DNA of 64,000 nucleotides, from positions 31,194,359-31,258,358 of the forward strand of contig OX463779.1 of NCBI GenBank assembly GCA_949825025.1, given 5' to 3'. This stretch comes from Siphlonurus alternatus (taxonomy: Eukaryota; Arthropoda; Insecta; Ephemeroptera; Siphlonuridae). Made by a program: the position numbers and the translations under genes. This document shows positions 1 to 12,129 of this stretch, in pieces. The notes beneath the pieces are model-generated. The model ran no database searches, was not told the DNA's origin, and was given only the letters and a program-made list of their open reading frames with translations. The first letter of the stretch is position 1, and each line of letters starts with the position of its first letter.

Positions 1-126
1 GCGATTCATGAAAGAGATAACCAGAAAGTTATCCAGCTTTCTCACTAACCGCGGTTAGCGTCAGTCTAATTCAATGACACTAAACGTGGTTAGTGAGAAA
101 CCTGGATAACTTTCTTAGTGAATCGC
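1..126. mobile_element. Foldback MITE, family A (copy 1, cut by window edge)
   Basis: The two halves are inverted copies. The left half starts GCGATTCA and continues into AAGTTATCCAGCTTTCTCACTAACC; the right half, read in reverse, gives the same order with AAGTTATCC, AGGTTTCTCACTAACC and the TGAATCGC end. The left arm carries about 8 extra bases near position 17. There is no coding potential. Related copies lie at 11691, 41337 and 50190. The outer G-run of the left end lies outside the window. Confidence 0.8.
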
Positions 127-875
127 GCCCATAATATTAACTGTGACCTACTACTGCTGACTTGGTAACATGGTCAAACTTTATTGAAGTCACATTTTTT
201 TTTTTTTTTTTTGTGGACGCGTACTGAATCTAACTAACTTTACTACAATTTAAAAAATTGTAATTAGTTTTTTAGATACAATAATATGAGTGTATAATAT
301 AACATCAGCTTTTGATAATTAACAATAAATTTACACATTTAATATGAATGTAATTTTGAATATTAGTTAAACTATTTTTTCATGCATTAATTGGAAAAAG
401 AAAAAAAAATTGAAATCTAGAAATGTTCATATTTTTTGTGGAATAAAAAAAATATATATATTGATTCGTCTCATTTTTCAAAGTCAATGTATATTTTAAA
501 TTGGAATTTATATGTATGGTATAGAATGTTTTTATATAAATATATATATATATATCTTGGAATTCAATTTCATGTTGATTGACGTGTGAATATTTTTAGA
601 TAGCAACTTGAGTTAAGTGTACGTGCCTTGGGCTGCACTACGGTGAAGAACGGAAGTCAAAACCTCTGCAAAGTGGTTGAGTAAAAAAAAAAGTTATAAG
701 AATAAAGTTTGAAAATCCTCCATATTGAATGAGTTGATAGTATTACTTCTTGTTTGGATCACTAAAATATTTATGAGTGCCACTTTTAGTACAAGCAAAA
801 GTTGCACTACTTAGTAGAACTTATCTCGAGAGGAGTTTCTTTAAATTTTCTGTGACATGTTGAGTATTTACTTAC
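127..875. other. AT-rich intergenic DNA
   Basis: Very AT-rich sequence with a T-run near 195-213 and short AT repeats near 538-555. I see no gene, RNA or element. Confidence 0.5.
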
Positions 876-939
876 ATAATATAATATATAGTATACTGTC
901 AGTATATAATTATATACTGTACACTATATATTATATTAT
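876..939. repeat. AT-only long palindrome
   Basis: The arms ATAATATAATATATAGT are inverted around a central perfect palindrome AGTATATAATTATATACT (901-918). The whole 64 bp can fold into one hairpin or cruciform with one or two mismatches. It contains almost no G or C. Confidence 0.65.
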
Positions 940-1667
940 CCTTAAAATATAGTAAAAAGTGCTCTGCTTAGATTAAATGGAAATAATTTTAAATCTTAAA
1001 TTTTTTCTTGAGTGATTTTCACTTTAATATTATTTGACAACTTGGTTATATTTTTTTATAAAAATTAAAAAGTTCACAATTTTTATTGTTAACTCTGTAA
1101 TTAAATTGTATAATTTGTACGTAATATATAGACTTTTTAACTTGTTTCACGAAACACTAATATGATGTTTGTTATTGTATCATTGTAATTTTTTTCAGAG
1201 TGGCAAAGAAAACATTGAATATTGAGTTAATCATCTCACACTATAAAAATATATGTGAATTCAATATGTATATTTCAAAATTCTTGGCCTAGAAAAAGTG
1301 GACCATTTTAAATTAGTACAGTCTTTGCATTTCATTCACGGAAAAAAAACCCTGCAGTTTGCTCATAATATCAATTATGAATTGTTTAATTATTATAAAA
1401 TATAATCTATTGTTGTGTGTACAGTGTTTTTTACCTGAGAGAATGTACTCTCGTTTGTTGACCAGGAAATTCAAGGTAAAATTTAAGATCACAACAGCAA
1501 AATTTATGTCGAGGTTTTTAACTTTTTTACTAACAAACGCTTGTTTCTCTTTTCTTACCAATAAATTTTGTATATAACACTTTCATCATTATAAAGTCAA
1601 TGTAAGGTGAAAAAATTGGTAATTACACTAATGAAGTTAACGATTTAACAAGAGACTTATTGAGGTA

Positions 1668-1809
1668 AGCCCCCCCCCCCTGAAATTTCGGATTTAGCAT
1701 GGGCAATGTAGGCATTTTCCCCATTCCATTTTTTTTAAACATTGGCGTTATGAAGAGGGCCCCCTACCCCCCCACCCCCAACACGAAATTTTTTCTGGAT
1801 CCGCGCCTG
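1668..1809 (+). mobile_element. C-rich non-autonomous element, family E (copy 1)
   Basis: This 142-bp element begins AGCCCCCCCCCC, holds GGGCAATGTAGGCATTTT and a second C-run, and ends CTGGATCCGCGCCTG. It is bounded on both sides by the 7-bp direct repeat TGAGGTA (1661-1667 and 1810-1816), a good target-site duplication. A diverged copy in the opposite orientation lies at about 44113-44297. There is no coding capacity. Confidence 0.6.
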
Positions 1810-1816
1810 TGAGGTA

Positions 1817-3916
1817 TACTATAGAAAATAGTGAAAATACATGCATTAATAAAATTATTCACAATTATAAAACAGCATAATAAGTTTATAAGCTCATTTA
1901 AAATATAATATATAATGATACTCAGCACAAGGTAAAAAAAGTTATACTGTCTGATTGCCTTTCTTTATTACGTAATTTAACCGTGTAATTAAGGGAGATG
2001 ATTGAAGTTCATATTTCATCCTTATAAAAAACTGCAACACGTTCCAAATAAGCTTTTTAGAAATAATTCATTCTTTGTCTCTTTTCATTCTCTCTGCTTT
2101 CATTGTTCATTTTTAAAAAAAAAAAAAAAAGTAATTGCATTAAAAACTCCCTTTATGAAATAAAATACATTTATAAGGTGTTATTATGTATTGTGTAAGA
2201 TTTATTCAAATTCTAGTCTTCACTACAGAACAAAGGAGCCTGAAAGTCAATGACAAGTACAACCAAAGACAAAAGTTTCTAGACCCCATTTTTAATTGTA
2301 GTATTATTTATGCAGCGATGTGGTGTAGTTTTTAAATTTTAATAAAGCGTAGAAAACAACCAATAACATTTTTTACTTAAAATTGGTTAAACACGAGAAT
2401 CTAGAAACATTTGGGTTTGCTCGTGCAGTTCCAGTAAAAATTTGCAAGTTTTAATTATTACAGAAACAACTTTCATTTAGTATTAATAATTATTTTTAAA
2501 ATAATGAGTAAATAAATACTCTAAATTTTAGTATTCGTGATTCATATTTGATCGAAAAATTGAAAGAGCTTAATTTGTGTTATCCATTTTTCTTTTAACC
2601 ATTACTATATTTATATAGTACTGATCACAATAAGTTTATTTTTTTCCGTTACATTTATTTTTTATTACTACATATTTTATTTGTATATTGTATAAAATAT
2701 TAACGAATATGTACAACTTTAGACAAAACTTCGTTACACCTGCGCCATTTTTTGACGGTGTCACTTTCATTGTGAGAGCTTGGTGAACTTCAAATTTTCG
2801 GTACTGGATTTAACAAACGGTTCTTTCACCTTCCGGGAATTTTCAAATCATTAACACCTACTGTACTGGATTTATAGCGTTCGAAAATTATTCAAGGGTA
2901 ACAAATGCTTTGTCTTAAGGTATACATAAGTATTCGAAATCTTACAGTTAATTAAATGGGAGTTGTTTTAATTTGCTTAGCAGAAAGTAGGTATGGTTCA
3001 CCTAAAAGAAACAATTGTTCCACGTGGAAAACAATGGTCCCATTGTTGGAGGTTATTATTATTATTTTATTATTATTATGCATAAAAGGTTAACCATGTT
3101 TGTTGTACACGCAAAAGATTGTTTCCTTTTAAAAACATTCTCGTAATTGCTATATTAAGTGAACGAACGTGCGGAAATAACGATTTAATTTTTATTTGCT
3201 ATCTTTCATTCATAAAGCAGAATGTTTTAGCTAAATTGAGTGTTTTGATAAGCTTTGTCACTTCTTTGAAATACTCGACTGGAATATTTGCGTAGGATGA
3301 TTCAATTTTAGTTTTTAATTAAGATGTTTTTTCATTTGCCTTAGAGGCATAATTTATCCAGAATCTACGTGGGTGCTAACGAGCTATTAAAATTATTAAC
3401 GATACTAAAATCATCTCAAACTGTTTCAAGTTAATTTCTTTTTTCTTTCTGAGTCAAATAGGGGTGCGATTCTTTTATACATGTGATTATATACAAGTGT
3501 ATATTTTTGTGGTTTTATTGTAAGTAGTAACATGTTTTATTTATGAATTTAATTATTTACCTATATTACACTACTGTGTGTGACCAATACTACTTTCAAA
3601 ATAAAATATTAGTACTCTCTGAACTAAATCTTTTCTCATTAATTAAGTCTTTTATCGTATATTGAAATTCATTTATTTTTTGTTCATAGACGACTAACAT
3701 GTTCTAAACAAAGTTTATCAAATATAGATAATATTGTGGGAATTGAGTGCAGGGTTTAGATTCTATATTATTAAATTTATAAAACTAAGAAATACTTTGC
3801 GCGCACTTGCGGAATCAATAAAAATTAAAAGTGCGTTTCAGAACATTTTTTAGCTTTTGAATGACATAATTATAATGCTATTATTTTACTTTGTTTAATT
3901 GCTTTCTTTGTTGAAG
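1817..3916. other. AT-rich intergenic DNA
   Basis: No gene recognised. It contains a poly(A) run (about 2115-2130), a short TTA/ATT trinucleotide tract (about 3048-3080), a weak inverted pair around GTTTCTAGA (about 2275 and 2400), and the 12-mer GTACTGGATTTA twice (about 2801 and 2864). Confidence 0.45.
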
Positions 3917-4059
3917 ATTTGAATTCGGTATACAAAAAAGTCCTTGATAATTCTATGGTTAATGTAAAAATTCCACCCCCAGGTGATGAGGCCACTGCCA
4001 TATATACAACCCGCTCGACAGAAATGTTGAAAAAGTTGCCTAACCTCACGGTGGGATAA
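3917..4059 (+). CDS. Possible terminal coding exon, unknown protein
   Basis: A pyrimidine-rich run (TTGCTTTCTTTGTTGAAG) precedes 3917. The frame starting at 3919 is then open for 46 codons to TAA at 4057-4059. The translation is unbiased and charged: it begins LNSVYKKVLDNSMVN and ends MLKKLPNLTVG. GC is clearly higher than in the flanks. A good donor-like CAG/GTGATG lies inside (about 3989), so the exon could be shorter. The opposite strand is also open for 74 codons, which weakens the case. I do not recognise a family. No upstream exon was found, and the AAG acceptor is not the preferred type. Confidence 0.2.
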
Positions 4060-4145
4060 GCTGGCTGAGGAATTTGTACTATAATTTTTTCCAACCATAT
4101 GACACTCTCAAAATCTAGGGTAAAGACTCTTCAACGTCCGTTTCA

Positions 4146-4368
4146 AGAATTTTCTATACTATTATATGGATAGGCTACGTCTATACCAATAGCATTATAG
4201 CTACTAAGGCAAAAGGCCATGGTGTCATGGCCGCCGAGTGCAATATTTTGTATTGTTTTGTCTTTACAGGCCATGGTAAGATGGCGGACATTCTATTGTA
4301 ACCACCACCCACTTCCTCCTCACTGACGATAGTGCCCCCACCTATCTATAGTATAGAAAATCCTTGGT
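4146..4368. mobile_element. Possible MITE with about 20-bp terminal inverted repeats
   Basis: TTTTCTATACTATTATATGG at the left is matched in reverse by CCTATCTATAGTATAGAAAA at the right, roughly 20 bp with a small indel. Inside are two direct copies of GGCCATGG followed by a GCCGCC or GGCGG motif. Without a second copy in the window this is tentative. Confidence 0.4.
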
Positions 4369-5449
4369 CCGTTTACTATGCAAGGTTGCATGACTGCAAC
4401 GTAACGTCTTTTCCCTCGGTTTGGAGTAAGAGGGTCTGAATTCACAATACATTAAAACTCAATATTCTCTTTCCACATACGCAATAAGGCTGCATTGTTC
4501 ACTTTTTAATTAAATGTTTCTTTTGAAGGCAATACTTGTTCAATACTGCATATTAACATGTTTAATAAAGAAATGTCTTATTTAAATGCTGAAACCTGAA
4601 AATCCATAATGGGATCTGTAGATCTGGACCTACCTACATTGATAGTTCAACTAACTACATCATTAGTTTTTAGGTGCAACGTTTTATATAAAATAGGTTG
4701 AAATACTGTTCACGTATTTCTGCGCAATATTTTTTATGTCTGTGTTGTTGAAAAATAATATAATAATATTTTGTTATATGAACGAATGAATGTCCATTAA
4801 CTGTTTTGTAAATTAAATTGTCAGTAATAACTGGTTCGGCTAATAGATTACATCACAGTCGCTTCATTGAAAACAAGTAAATTTAAAATGATAATAGGAT
4901 TAAAATTTTATCATTACAGCATTTTATCAGTCTCTAATGATGAATGATATTCAAAGTATTGAAATTACATTTTTTTTAATATTCAACAATTAATTCCTTT
5001 TCCAATAAATAAAAATAGTAAAAATACTGTCAATAGCTAATTATTATAGTACCACATAAATTTATTCTTTCATATTTTTAATCTTTTGTATATTTTTCAT
5101 TTAGGAAATGCTGTATACACCATTTTAGGGGGAAGAAGATCAACGAAATCAATAAATTACTAGTACTTATTTACCCCTGAAATATTTATATATATATATA
5201 AATTAATTAAATTTTTTGTGCAAAAAAAAAATACGTATAAGGTGATCATTTAGCATTAACGTTGTGATAACACACAATATATAATGTTTTTTACTAAATT
5301 GAATAATTTATTTGAAACTGGTAATTGACAAGTTCTAGTTAGTTAGTATATACTTAGTATAGTAGTCGGCCTCTGAACTATATAATGCCTCTGAATCTAT
5401 ATTGCCCAGTAATGAATTATTCATAAAGTTAGTACATATAGTACTAACC
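4369..5449. other. AT-rich intergenic DNA
   Basis: I see nothing beyond short AT runs (about 5190-5205) and A-runs. Confidence 0.45.
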
Positions 5450-5525
5450 CTGAAAAGTAACGTTTGCAGCTTTGTTAATCACATGCTCTCTGGCAATTAT
5501 CAAAGCTGCAAAAGGGAACTTTCAG
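5450..5525. mobile_element. Short foldback, family F (copy 1, diverged)
   Basis: The left arm has TTTGCAGCTTTGTTAATCAC; the right arm in reverse reads TTTTGCAGCTTTGATAATTG. It matches the arms of the copies at 16755 and 42085 (GGCCTTGTTAATCA flanked by a GAAA-TTTCC edge). Confidence 0.6.
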
Positions 5526-5777
5526 AGATGCATTGAGGAGTGTACATAAATGGTTGTTTCAATGACCGTAAAATAAAAAAGAATTAGATGGTTGTATGCA
5601 AGTAACTTCATATTGTGACCACATCTTTTTCAGTCTTATTAAACTTCAGACGTACAATTTTTTTCAAAATAATTTTTTCGTATAATTCCAAATGCATATA
5701 TATATTAATAACAGGTATAAATAATAACTTATAGCATGTAAATATGTACAGTATGGTTACAATATACGTTCACAATC

Positions 5778-5886
5778 GATGATGGTGTTTAATATGGATC
5801 CGTTGATGACGCTTCATAACAATAACATAACATTATTAGAATAATATTATCCATCGTCAACGAATTTGTATTAAAACACTATCATG
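5778..5886. mobile_element. Short foldback, family G (copy 1)
   Basis: The left arm is GATGGTGTTTAATATGGATC then CGTTGATGACG; the right arm in reverse is GATAGTGTTTTAATAC then CGTTGACGATGG. The loop holds CTTCATAACAATAACAT, a diverged form of the core seen in the cleaner copy at 47335. Confidence 0.65.
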
Positions 5887-7000
5887 TAAAGGTATTTATT
5901 TTGAAAGTGAAAGTGTCACGTGACTTTGACATGAGTCTGAAGGTTAATTGAGTGTTAGTGGTTCGTGTGAAGTGTAAACCGATACCGAGCTCCCAAGACA
6001 TTTTCTACCTAACATTACTCCCTATATATTTCAGAAGACGATGAAAAAGATACGAGAACCACATACTCAACAATAAGCTACTGGGTACTACACAGTTCCA
6101 TTAAAAATATTCCTTTGTCAATATGGTTCATTTTATTATAACACAACGTTATAAAATAGTACAAAATAATTTATGAAGTTATTATATTTTTATTTAAGTA
6201 TATGGATTATAAAAAAAAAGTAGAGATCAGGTTTCTAACACTAGTATGGTTGCTATGGAAACTGAAAGTTACTTAAAAAACTTAAGACTGCCTCTTAAAG
6301 CTCCTATATTATAACAAAAGGTCATATTACGTATTATATATTGTTTACTTAATCGATATAAAGATAAGACATTTGAAGGTGTCTTGCTAATATATATTTT
6401 CAATAACATATGCATTGAAAAATAATAAGAAAATTTAAGATGCTTTTTGTTATATTTTTCAATTTAATTCAAAATTATGGTGAAGAGAAAATAATATCAT
6501 ATTTATATGCTTATAGCATATAACATAGCTGTAATTATATGATGTTACTTTAACAATATATACATAATATTTGTATCAATATATGTCGTCTCGAGTAAAA
6601 CTAATCAAAACTTAATTTATTAATTATTATATGATCCTTAAAAGATATCGATAACACTTAAATTTTGCAAAAGAGGTTGAACAAACATTTTTAATCTCAG
6701 GATGGAAGCTAAGCACTTTTTTTACTCCCCCCTTTTTTTTAAAGAGAAAGGTTTTTGATACGAAAGTAAAGAAATAAAACAAATGAAGTCAAGCAAAAGG
6801 TAATGTTGAGACAGCTTGAACTTTTATTGCCTATTGAGCTGAAAATACAACAAAAGCACTTAAATTTTGGATAAGAAGAGTAGCCACTCAGAAAGACATT
6901 AAAAAACACACAATAATTAAGATCACTAAGTCTTTATAGACTGTGTGACAAAGTCTACATGTAACGTTTATGCTGATCCGAAGTGTATATTTAATAAGAC
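5887..7000. other. AT-rich intergenic DNA
   Basis: No gene recognised. Short T-runs and A-runs only. Confidence 0.45.
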
Positions 7001-7022
7001 CGGGACACTTGGTATGTGTAGA

Positions 7023-7068
7023 AGCTACTAATTCACTCGCCGTGCTGACGGCGAGTGACTTAGTAGCT
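7023..7068. repeat. 20-bp stem hairpin
   Basis: AGCTACTAATTCACTCGCCG pairs with the reverse complement AGCTACTAAGTCACTCGCCG, with one mismatch, across a 6-nt loop TGCTGA. It is much more GC-rich than its surroundings and lies inside the segment that interrupts the arm of the 7001-7809 element. Confidence 0.75.
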
Positions 7069-7629
7069 ACTGGCAACTGTATACCTATTATACATTATTG
7101 TGGCCAGGGGGTCTCAAAAGGCTGTGAGAAGACGAGTAACCTGAACTTCGACGGTGTTGTCAGATAAACCAAGCGAGTGGACTGATGGTGCTTACTTCTA
7201 TACACGCGCACAACGTTCCTTTATATCATGCACACAGTACAGAGAAGATAGTAGCCAAACTCTTATGCTTGCCGTACGAGGGCGTTGAAGTCAATTTTGA
7301 AGCGTTTGTGAAAATTTTGTCATATTGTGTTTAGAGCTAATTTTTTTATTCTAAAAAATACTAGAATTTTTTTCCAGTATTTTGGTATACCTTTCTCCGC
7401 GCTACATGCAGTATTTTCTGAGTTATAGCAGATTTAGATGATTCTCCTATACCTATAACATGGCAGGATGCCCCATTTGGTCCCTATGTTTTTAACACGG
7501 TAGCGGACAAACATGCCGTTGACGCGCTCAGATTTCGACTTCGATTCTAACATACGACTTTCTCTACTATCTTCTCTGTACTGTGATCATGCAGGTTAAG
7601 ACACGCGTGAATTTCGTGCGTCATTTGTT

Positions 7630-7712
7630 CAGGACCCATTGCACCGCGAAATTTCAAAAATAGCATTGCATGATGAGCGCATTCAAAGTTTCGCGGCACG
7701 ATGGGTCCTGAA
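7630..7712. repeat. Inner inverted repeat
   Basis: CAGGACCCATTGCACCGCG followed by AAATTTC is mirrored by GAAAGTTTCGCG... read in reverse as CAGGACCCATCGTGCCGCG. The arms are about 26 bp with a roughly 30-bp loop, near the centre of the 7001-7809 element. Confidence 0.65.
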
Positions 7713-8021
7713 ATACTTGAATCTGATTGGCTAAGCCCTTTAACATTGGTCAAATCGGTGGCTTAACCTGGTATAAAGGAACGTTGCACGCGCATGCCAA
7801 GTGTCCCAGTTTTTTTGGCCATAACTGTACATTCACTTTACAAATTTTAGCTAAAGGTTTATGACCTACAACATATTATTTTATCAGTTTGTCAATTTAA
7901 TTAGAAATTTTAATTTTCTGAACAATTTTCATTCAACTTCAAAAAAACAAATAATAAAAACCCTTCTCTGAATACATTTTGATATATACATAATTATAAA
8001 ATGTAATTAGAATTTTAATGA

Positions 8022-8023
<2 letters not shown>

Positions 8024-8085
<62 letters not shown>
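8024..8085. repeat. (AT)n microsatellite
   Basis: About 31 uninterrupted AT units. Confidence 0.95.
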
Positions 8086-8087
<2 letters not shown>

Positions 8088-9480
8088 ATCATAACGAACA
8101 GTATATAGAAACATAAAAATATATGATATTGTTTTATTCACATGAAATTCTACGTACATGATATTATTATTTTATTACATTTCCTTGCTGAGTAGCAATC
8201 AGCACACAACTGGTCTAGACAAGTGGATAACAAACTAATTTAACTGATGCCAGTGAACGAGGTAACGATGTTACCATCATGGTATTATGTGAATGAAATA
8301 ATGTCATTATATAAAAAAAAATCATATTAAAATAAAAATAACTCAAGAAAATTTCAATGGTTTTACTGTTAGTTACATTTACATAACTGAATATCTTCCT
8401 GTGTTAGGGATTTAAATATATATATATTTATTTATCTAAAAAAATATTCATAATTATTTTTAATATTTGTTCCCCTTTTATAAAAATCCACCTATAGTTT
8501 CTATATTAATATTGTTACAAAAAGAAAAGAATATAAATTTAAGGGAACATAGGAAACGAAAGATCAATAAAAAGTAGCGCTCTAATTTTGTTGTTTCGAT
8601 AAAATTGATGGGCTAAAGTATTAACAGAAACAGCAAAGGAGAGACAAATGGGTGTTGTAAAATTACTGATCATGATTAATAGGATGACATGACCACCAAA
8701 AACTCGGGACATAGACACGCATGTGTGTGCTTAGTTTGTAATCTGTTCTCTTCAATCATTTTCCATCTAAATTGGACAATCAACGTCAAATAAAAATATT
8801 TGATTACTTATTAATTTTTTTATTTAACTATGTTTTAACTAGTTATATTATTTCTATACATCTTTGTCGTATATATTAACATGCTAACTAATGGAACTAA
8901 AATTATTTAAATTTTCTCATTTCTATATTAATTTCTAGTATGTTATTTACATATAAATAACCATGTTGTGATATCACAACTTTTCATTTATGTTATTATT
9001 ATTTAAATAATAATTATTTTAGAACACTTGGTATGTAGTATTGTTTTATTGTTTTTATTATTACAAAACTTCAATTAAAACTTTAATTACTATATTTAAC
9101 TTCATCTTACAGAACAAATATATGAAGTAATATTAATTAAAAATTCGAGGAAAAAAATTCAGTAAACCAATTTCTACGATTCGTGAAATGAGAATTCCCT
9201 ATCGAATTTATTCAATACTCTTCATTTTTACGGTTATTGAAATTTTTTCAATTTATATTTTCTTTGCTGCAAAATCACACACATATCATAACCCTTTTCA
9301 TAAAATCTCTTCAATATTTGAACTTTTCTTTACTAAAAATTCAAAAGTAAAAATATCATTTCACTCTTCGTTTTATTACATAAAACAATTGATATTAATA
9401 ATTACTTTCTATTTTATTTGAATGCATGATTTCAAATTTAATAAAAAAAACAAATTTGTACAGTCTCAAAGTTACAAAGC
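8086..9480. other. AT-rich intergenic DNA
   Basis: No gene recognised. An open stretch at 9188-9421 encodes only a low-complexity F/I/Y/S-rich string typical of AT-rich noncoding DNA. Confidence 0.45.
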
Positions 9481-9695
9481 CACGTACATTTTTAACTCAG
9501 ATTGATGCCGGTGGTGGTGCTGTCTGTCAGTACAGAATGCCAAGCGACAGAGTGACACACGACAAATTGCACGCCTCGTATTCCCGACGTCGTATTTTCA
9601 GCAACCCTTCGTGCTTGCCTGCTTGTTCGTTCGAGTCTCACAAGAAGCCTTTCAAGACAACTTGCGAGGCAAAAATAATTGACGTGTCAATGTAA
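9481..9695. other. GC-rich, CpG-containing island; possible first exon or promoter
   Basis: From about 9500 to 9690 the GC rises to near 50% with repeated CpG (GACGTCG, TCGTTCG, GCGAGGC), unlike the AT-rich flanks. On the plus strand the frame is open from ATG at 9426 to TAA at 9693-9695, with an unbiased stretch containing DAGGGAVCQYRMPSDRVTHD. The minus strand is also open over most of the island, so orientation is undecided. An unmethylated promoter or 5' exon would look like this, but so would an old transposon fragment. No similarity recognised. Confidence 0.2.
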
Positions 9696-9929
9696 ATGAA
9701 TTGAAATTTATTACTCTTTTTACTAGATTGTATTGATTCAATTGTTAAAAGGCAGAAAAAAAATGATAACAACATTAATAAAACTTGTCATTGATTTATT
9801 ATTTTTAATGAAAATTTTTATAATGACTTGTGTAATACATTTTTGGATTAAGAAATATGATGTGCTAATACAGTGCATTTTACTGTAGCGCAAGGCAATA
9901 TTTAATCGACATGTCGAATCTCACATTTC

Positions 9930-10279
9930 ATGTCAATGGACAATCTGTATGAAAAATTTTTATTGCAGAAATGAATAGAGGGTACCAAAATATGCCATGT
10001 ATTTTTTCAGATTTTTTTGAGTCCCAGAACTATTTTTAAATAATTATTAAGCGTACGGCCACGCCCCTTGGAGGCGTCAATAGGTCTGGTGTCTATAGGC
10101 CCTATCCTTTTTAATAAGGATTCAGGGATGCCAACTTAGCTTACAGAACTTTTAATAATTATTATTTAAAAATAGTTCCAGGACTAAAAAAAATCTGAAA
10201 AATTCAGAGTAGCATAATTTGATACCCTCTATTCATTTCTGCTATATATTTTTTTTTATGCAGGTTGTCTATTGCATGG
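9930..10279. mobile_element. Foldback MITE, family H (copy 1)
   Basis: The arms of about 120 bp are mirrored. In order they carry GTCAATGGACAATCTG (right: GCAATAGACAACCTG), a T-run, ATTGCAGAAATGAATAGAGGG (right: TAGCAGAAATGAATAGAGGG), TCTGAAAAA and AATAGTTCCAG, then TTTAAATAATTATTA. The centre is GC-richer (GGCCACGCCCCTTGG). A second copy with the same arm order is at 53689. Confidence 0.75.
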
Positions 10280-11564
10280 GTAAGAGTGATAATACTTCAG
10301 ATATAATGACATTGACTTTTATCTATTTGTAAACCATCGTATATTATACTCATCAATTTAAAGTTAGTTTTTCCAATAGAGTAACTTTTTTATTTACAAT
10401 TAATAATGTGTTTAACAGAAAATAAAATAACAAAAATAAAATATATGATATGATGATTCACATAGCGCTGCTACATGACTTTGGTTGGTAAGTTAAAACA
10501 GTTGACAACAGAGACATTCAAATAAAGCTAATATTGCGTTGATATAACTTATAATTTTGTTATGCTTATATTACAGTATAAACAGAAAAATAAAATAAAT
10601 AACAAGTGGCTTATTTAAATCTGTTTTGATAAAAAAAAAATAAACTCTGGTGTTGAATTTTTAATTATTATTTTTTTTAAAGCTGAAATTTTAAGTAAAT
10701 AATAACTTTTACAAAGAAAAGAAAATACAAATATTTAAAGTAGCAATAATTATATATATTATAACGGGAGATTTTTGTTCATGTATTTTTTATTGTAAAT
10801 TTAAGTTAAAAAACACAAAAAATAAAGTTTTTAATAAATACAACGCACTATTTACGTTTCAAAATCAATTCACAATACATTTTAAATGCATTATAAAATA
10901 ATAATTTTTAAACTTGAAGTAATATAATTTAGAAGAGATTCATTGTAAATTAACATGACAATTAAGAAAATGGTGATACTTCATCATGCAGATAAGGTTT
11001 TTGTTGTGTTGTAAATTTATTTATCATACTTTAATTTGTGTGTATATAATCTGTTAAGTTAAACGTTTCTTTATTGATCGTTTTTTGTTATGCATAATAA
11101 GGTGTGGTGCTCTTAATCGCTAAAATATTATTATAATAAACTTTTAACAGTTTTTCAATAAGAAAAGTATATTATAATATCATCAGGTTAAAACTTTATT
11201 AATTAAAATTCTTGTATAATTATAGTGCATACAAAAAAGCCACTAAAGTATGAAAATTGAGTTATGTTCCTATTTAATTTCATAAACTTAAGATAATAAT
11301 TATATAACACTTCTCTAGTCGTCGATATATCTCGTCAGTAATTTAATTTTATCTTGTCTATTAGATAATTAAACTAACTGAATTAAGATGAATTAATTAG
11401 TGTTAAACTAATAGTTATTTAAGTTTTTGATTAAGTATAGATAACAAACTTGAATATTAATGATCCAGACATACGAATGTTCTTTTATTTTTTTTTTTTT
11501 TTTAGTGCCCTGAAGTGAAACAAAAATTAGCTTAAAGTTTTAAGATAATATAAGGAAAAGTTGT
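10280..11564. other. AT-rich intergenic DNA
   Basis: No gene recognised. Poly(T) run near 11488-11504. Confidence 0.45.
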
Positions 11565-11603
11565 ACCAGAGAATTCTAGCTAGTGTTTATATTCTCTGGT
11601 TCA
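11565..11603. repeat. Small inverted repeat
   Basis: ACCAGAGAAT and ATTCTCTGGT flank about 18 bp, just upstream of a family A foldback. Possibly a remnant of an older palindrome. Confidence 0.4.
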
Positions 11604-11690
11604 TCATCGTCATGGATTCTACTTCTATCTCTTTCAAAATGTTCTAGGAATTCTGATACATCATCTCTCATTAATCTATTTAAACAAAAT

Positions 11691-11805
11691 GGATGCGATT
11701 CACGGAGAAGTTAGCCAGGTTTATAACACGTAAAACAGGTATAGTTAAACGTGGTTAAGCTAACCGTGGTTAAGAACCTGGCTAACTGCTTCGTGAATCG
11801 CACCC
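11691..11805. mobile_element. Foldback MITE, family A (copy 2)
   Basis: The left arm GGATGCGATTCACGGAGAAG then TTAGCCAGGTT is mirrored by the right arm (reverse: GGGTGCGATTCACGAAGCAG then TTAGCCAGGTT). The centre holds TTAAACGTGGTTAAGCTAAC, shared with the copy at 41337. AAT sits immediately outside both ends, a possible 3-bp target duplication. Confidence 0.85.
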
Positions 11806-12129
11806 AATATAGAAATAAAAAATAAGACTACTGCACATTATATTATTTCACACGTATTATATTTATAATAAAATATATTGCTTTTTCCATGATTAAAATT
11901 TTATATTTATACTGCTGTAAATCTTGCTGTGGAGTACACAGTAAGCTCCTTACAGTAAAGTAGCCAACTTTTCAAGCAGCTTATACCACCCAGCAATTCT
12001 GTCTTTCTTACTGTACTTTACCTGAGAACTTGTGTAGGATTAAACGAGTGATAAAAAAAAATAAAAAAATTATGTCGTAGGAATTAATGGAAAAAAATAT
12101 CGTGTTTATTCTTTTCAATTACATAACAT

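Larger units (their letters stand above)
7001..7809. mobile_element. Foldback element with interrupted left arm
   Basis: The right end in reverse reads GGGACACTTGGCATGCGC then TGCAACGTTCCTTTATACC. The left side has GGGACACTTGGTATGTGTA at 7003, but the continuation ACAACGTTCCTTTATA is displaced to about 7210. About 180 bp (roughly 7020-7202), itself edged by GTGTAGAAG and CTTCTATACAC, is therefore inserted in the left arm. Inside is a further inverted pair (ACAGTACAGAGAAGATAGTAG at 7235 and its reverse at 7565) and a compact inverted repeat at 7630-7712. There is no coding capacity. Confidence 0.6.

Noticed and set aside
7547..7753. Minus-strand 68-codon frame
   Set aside because: It falls in the inverted repeats of the 7001-7809 element; both strands are open because the sequence is palindromic.
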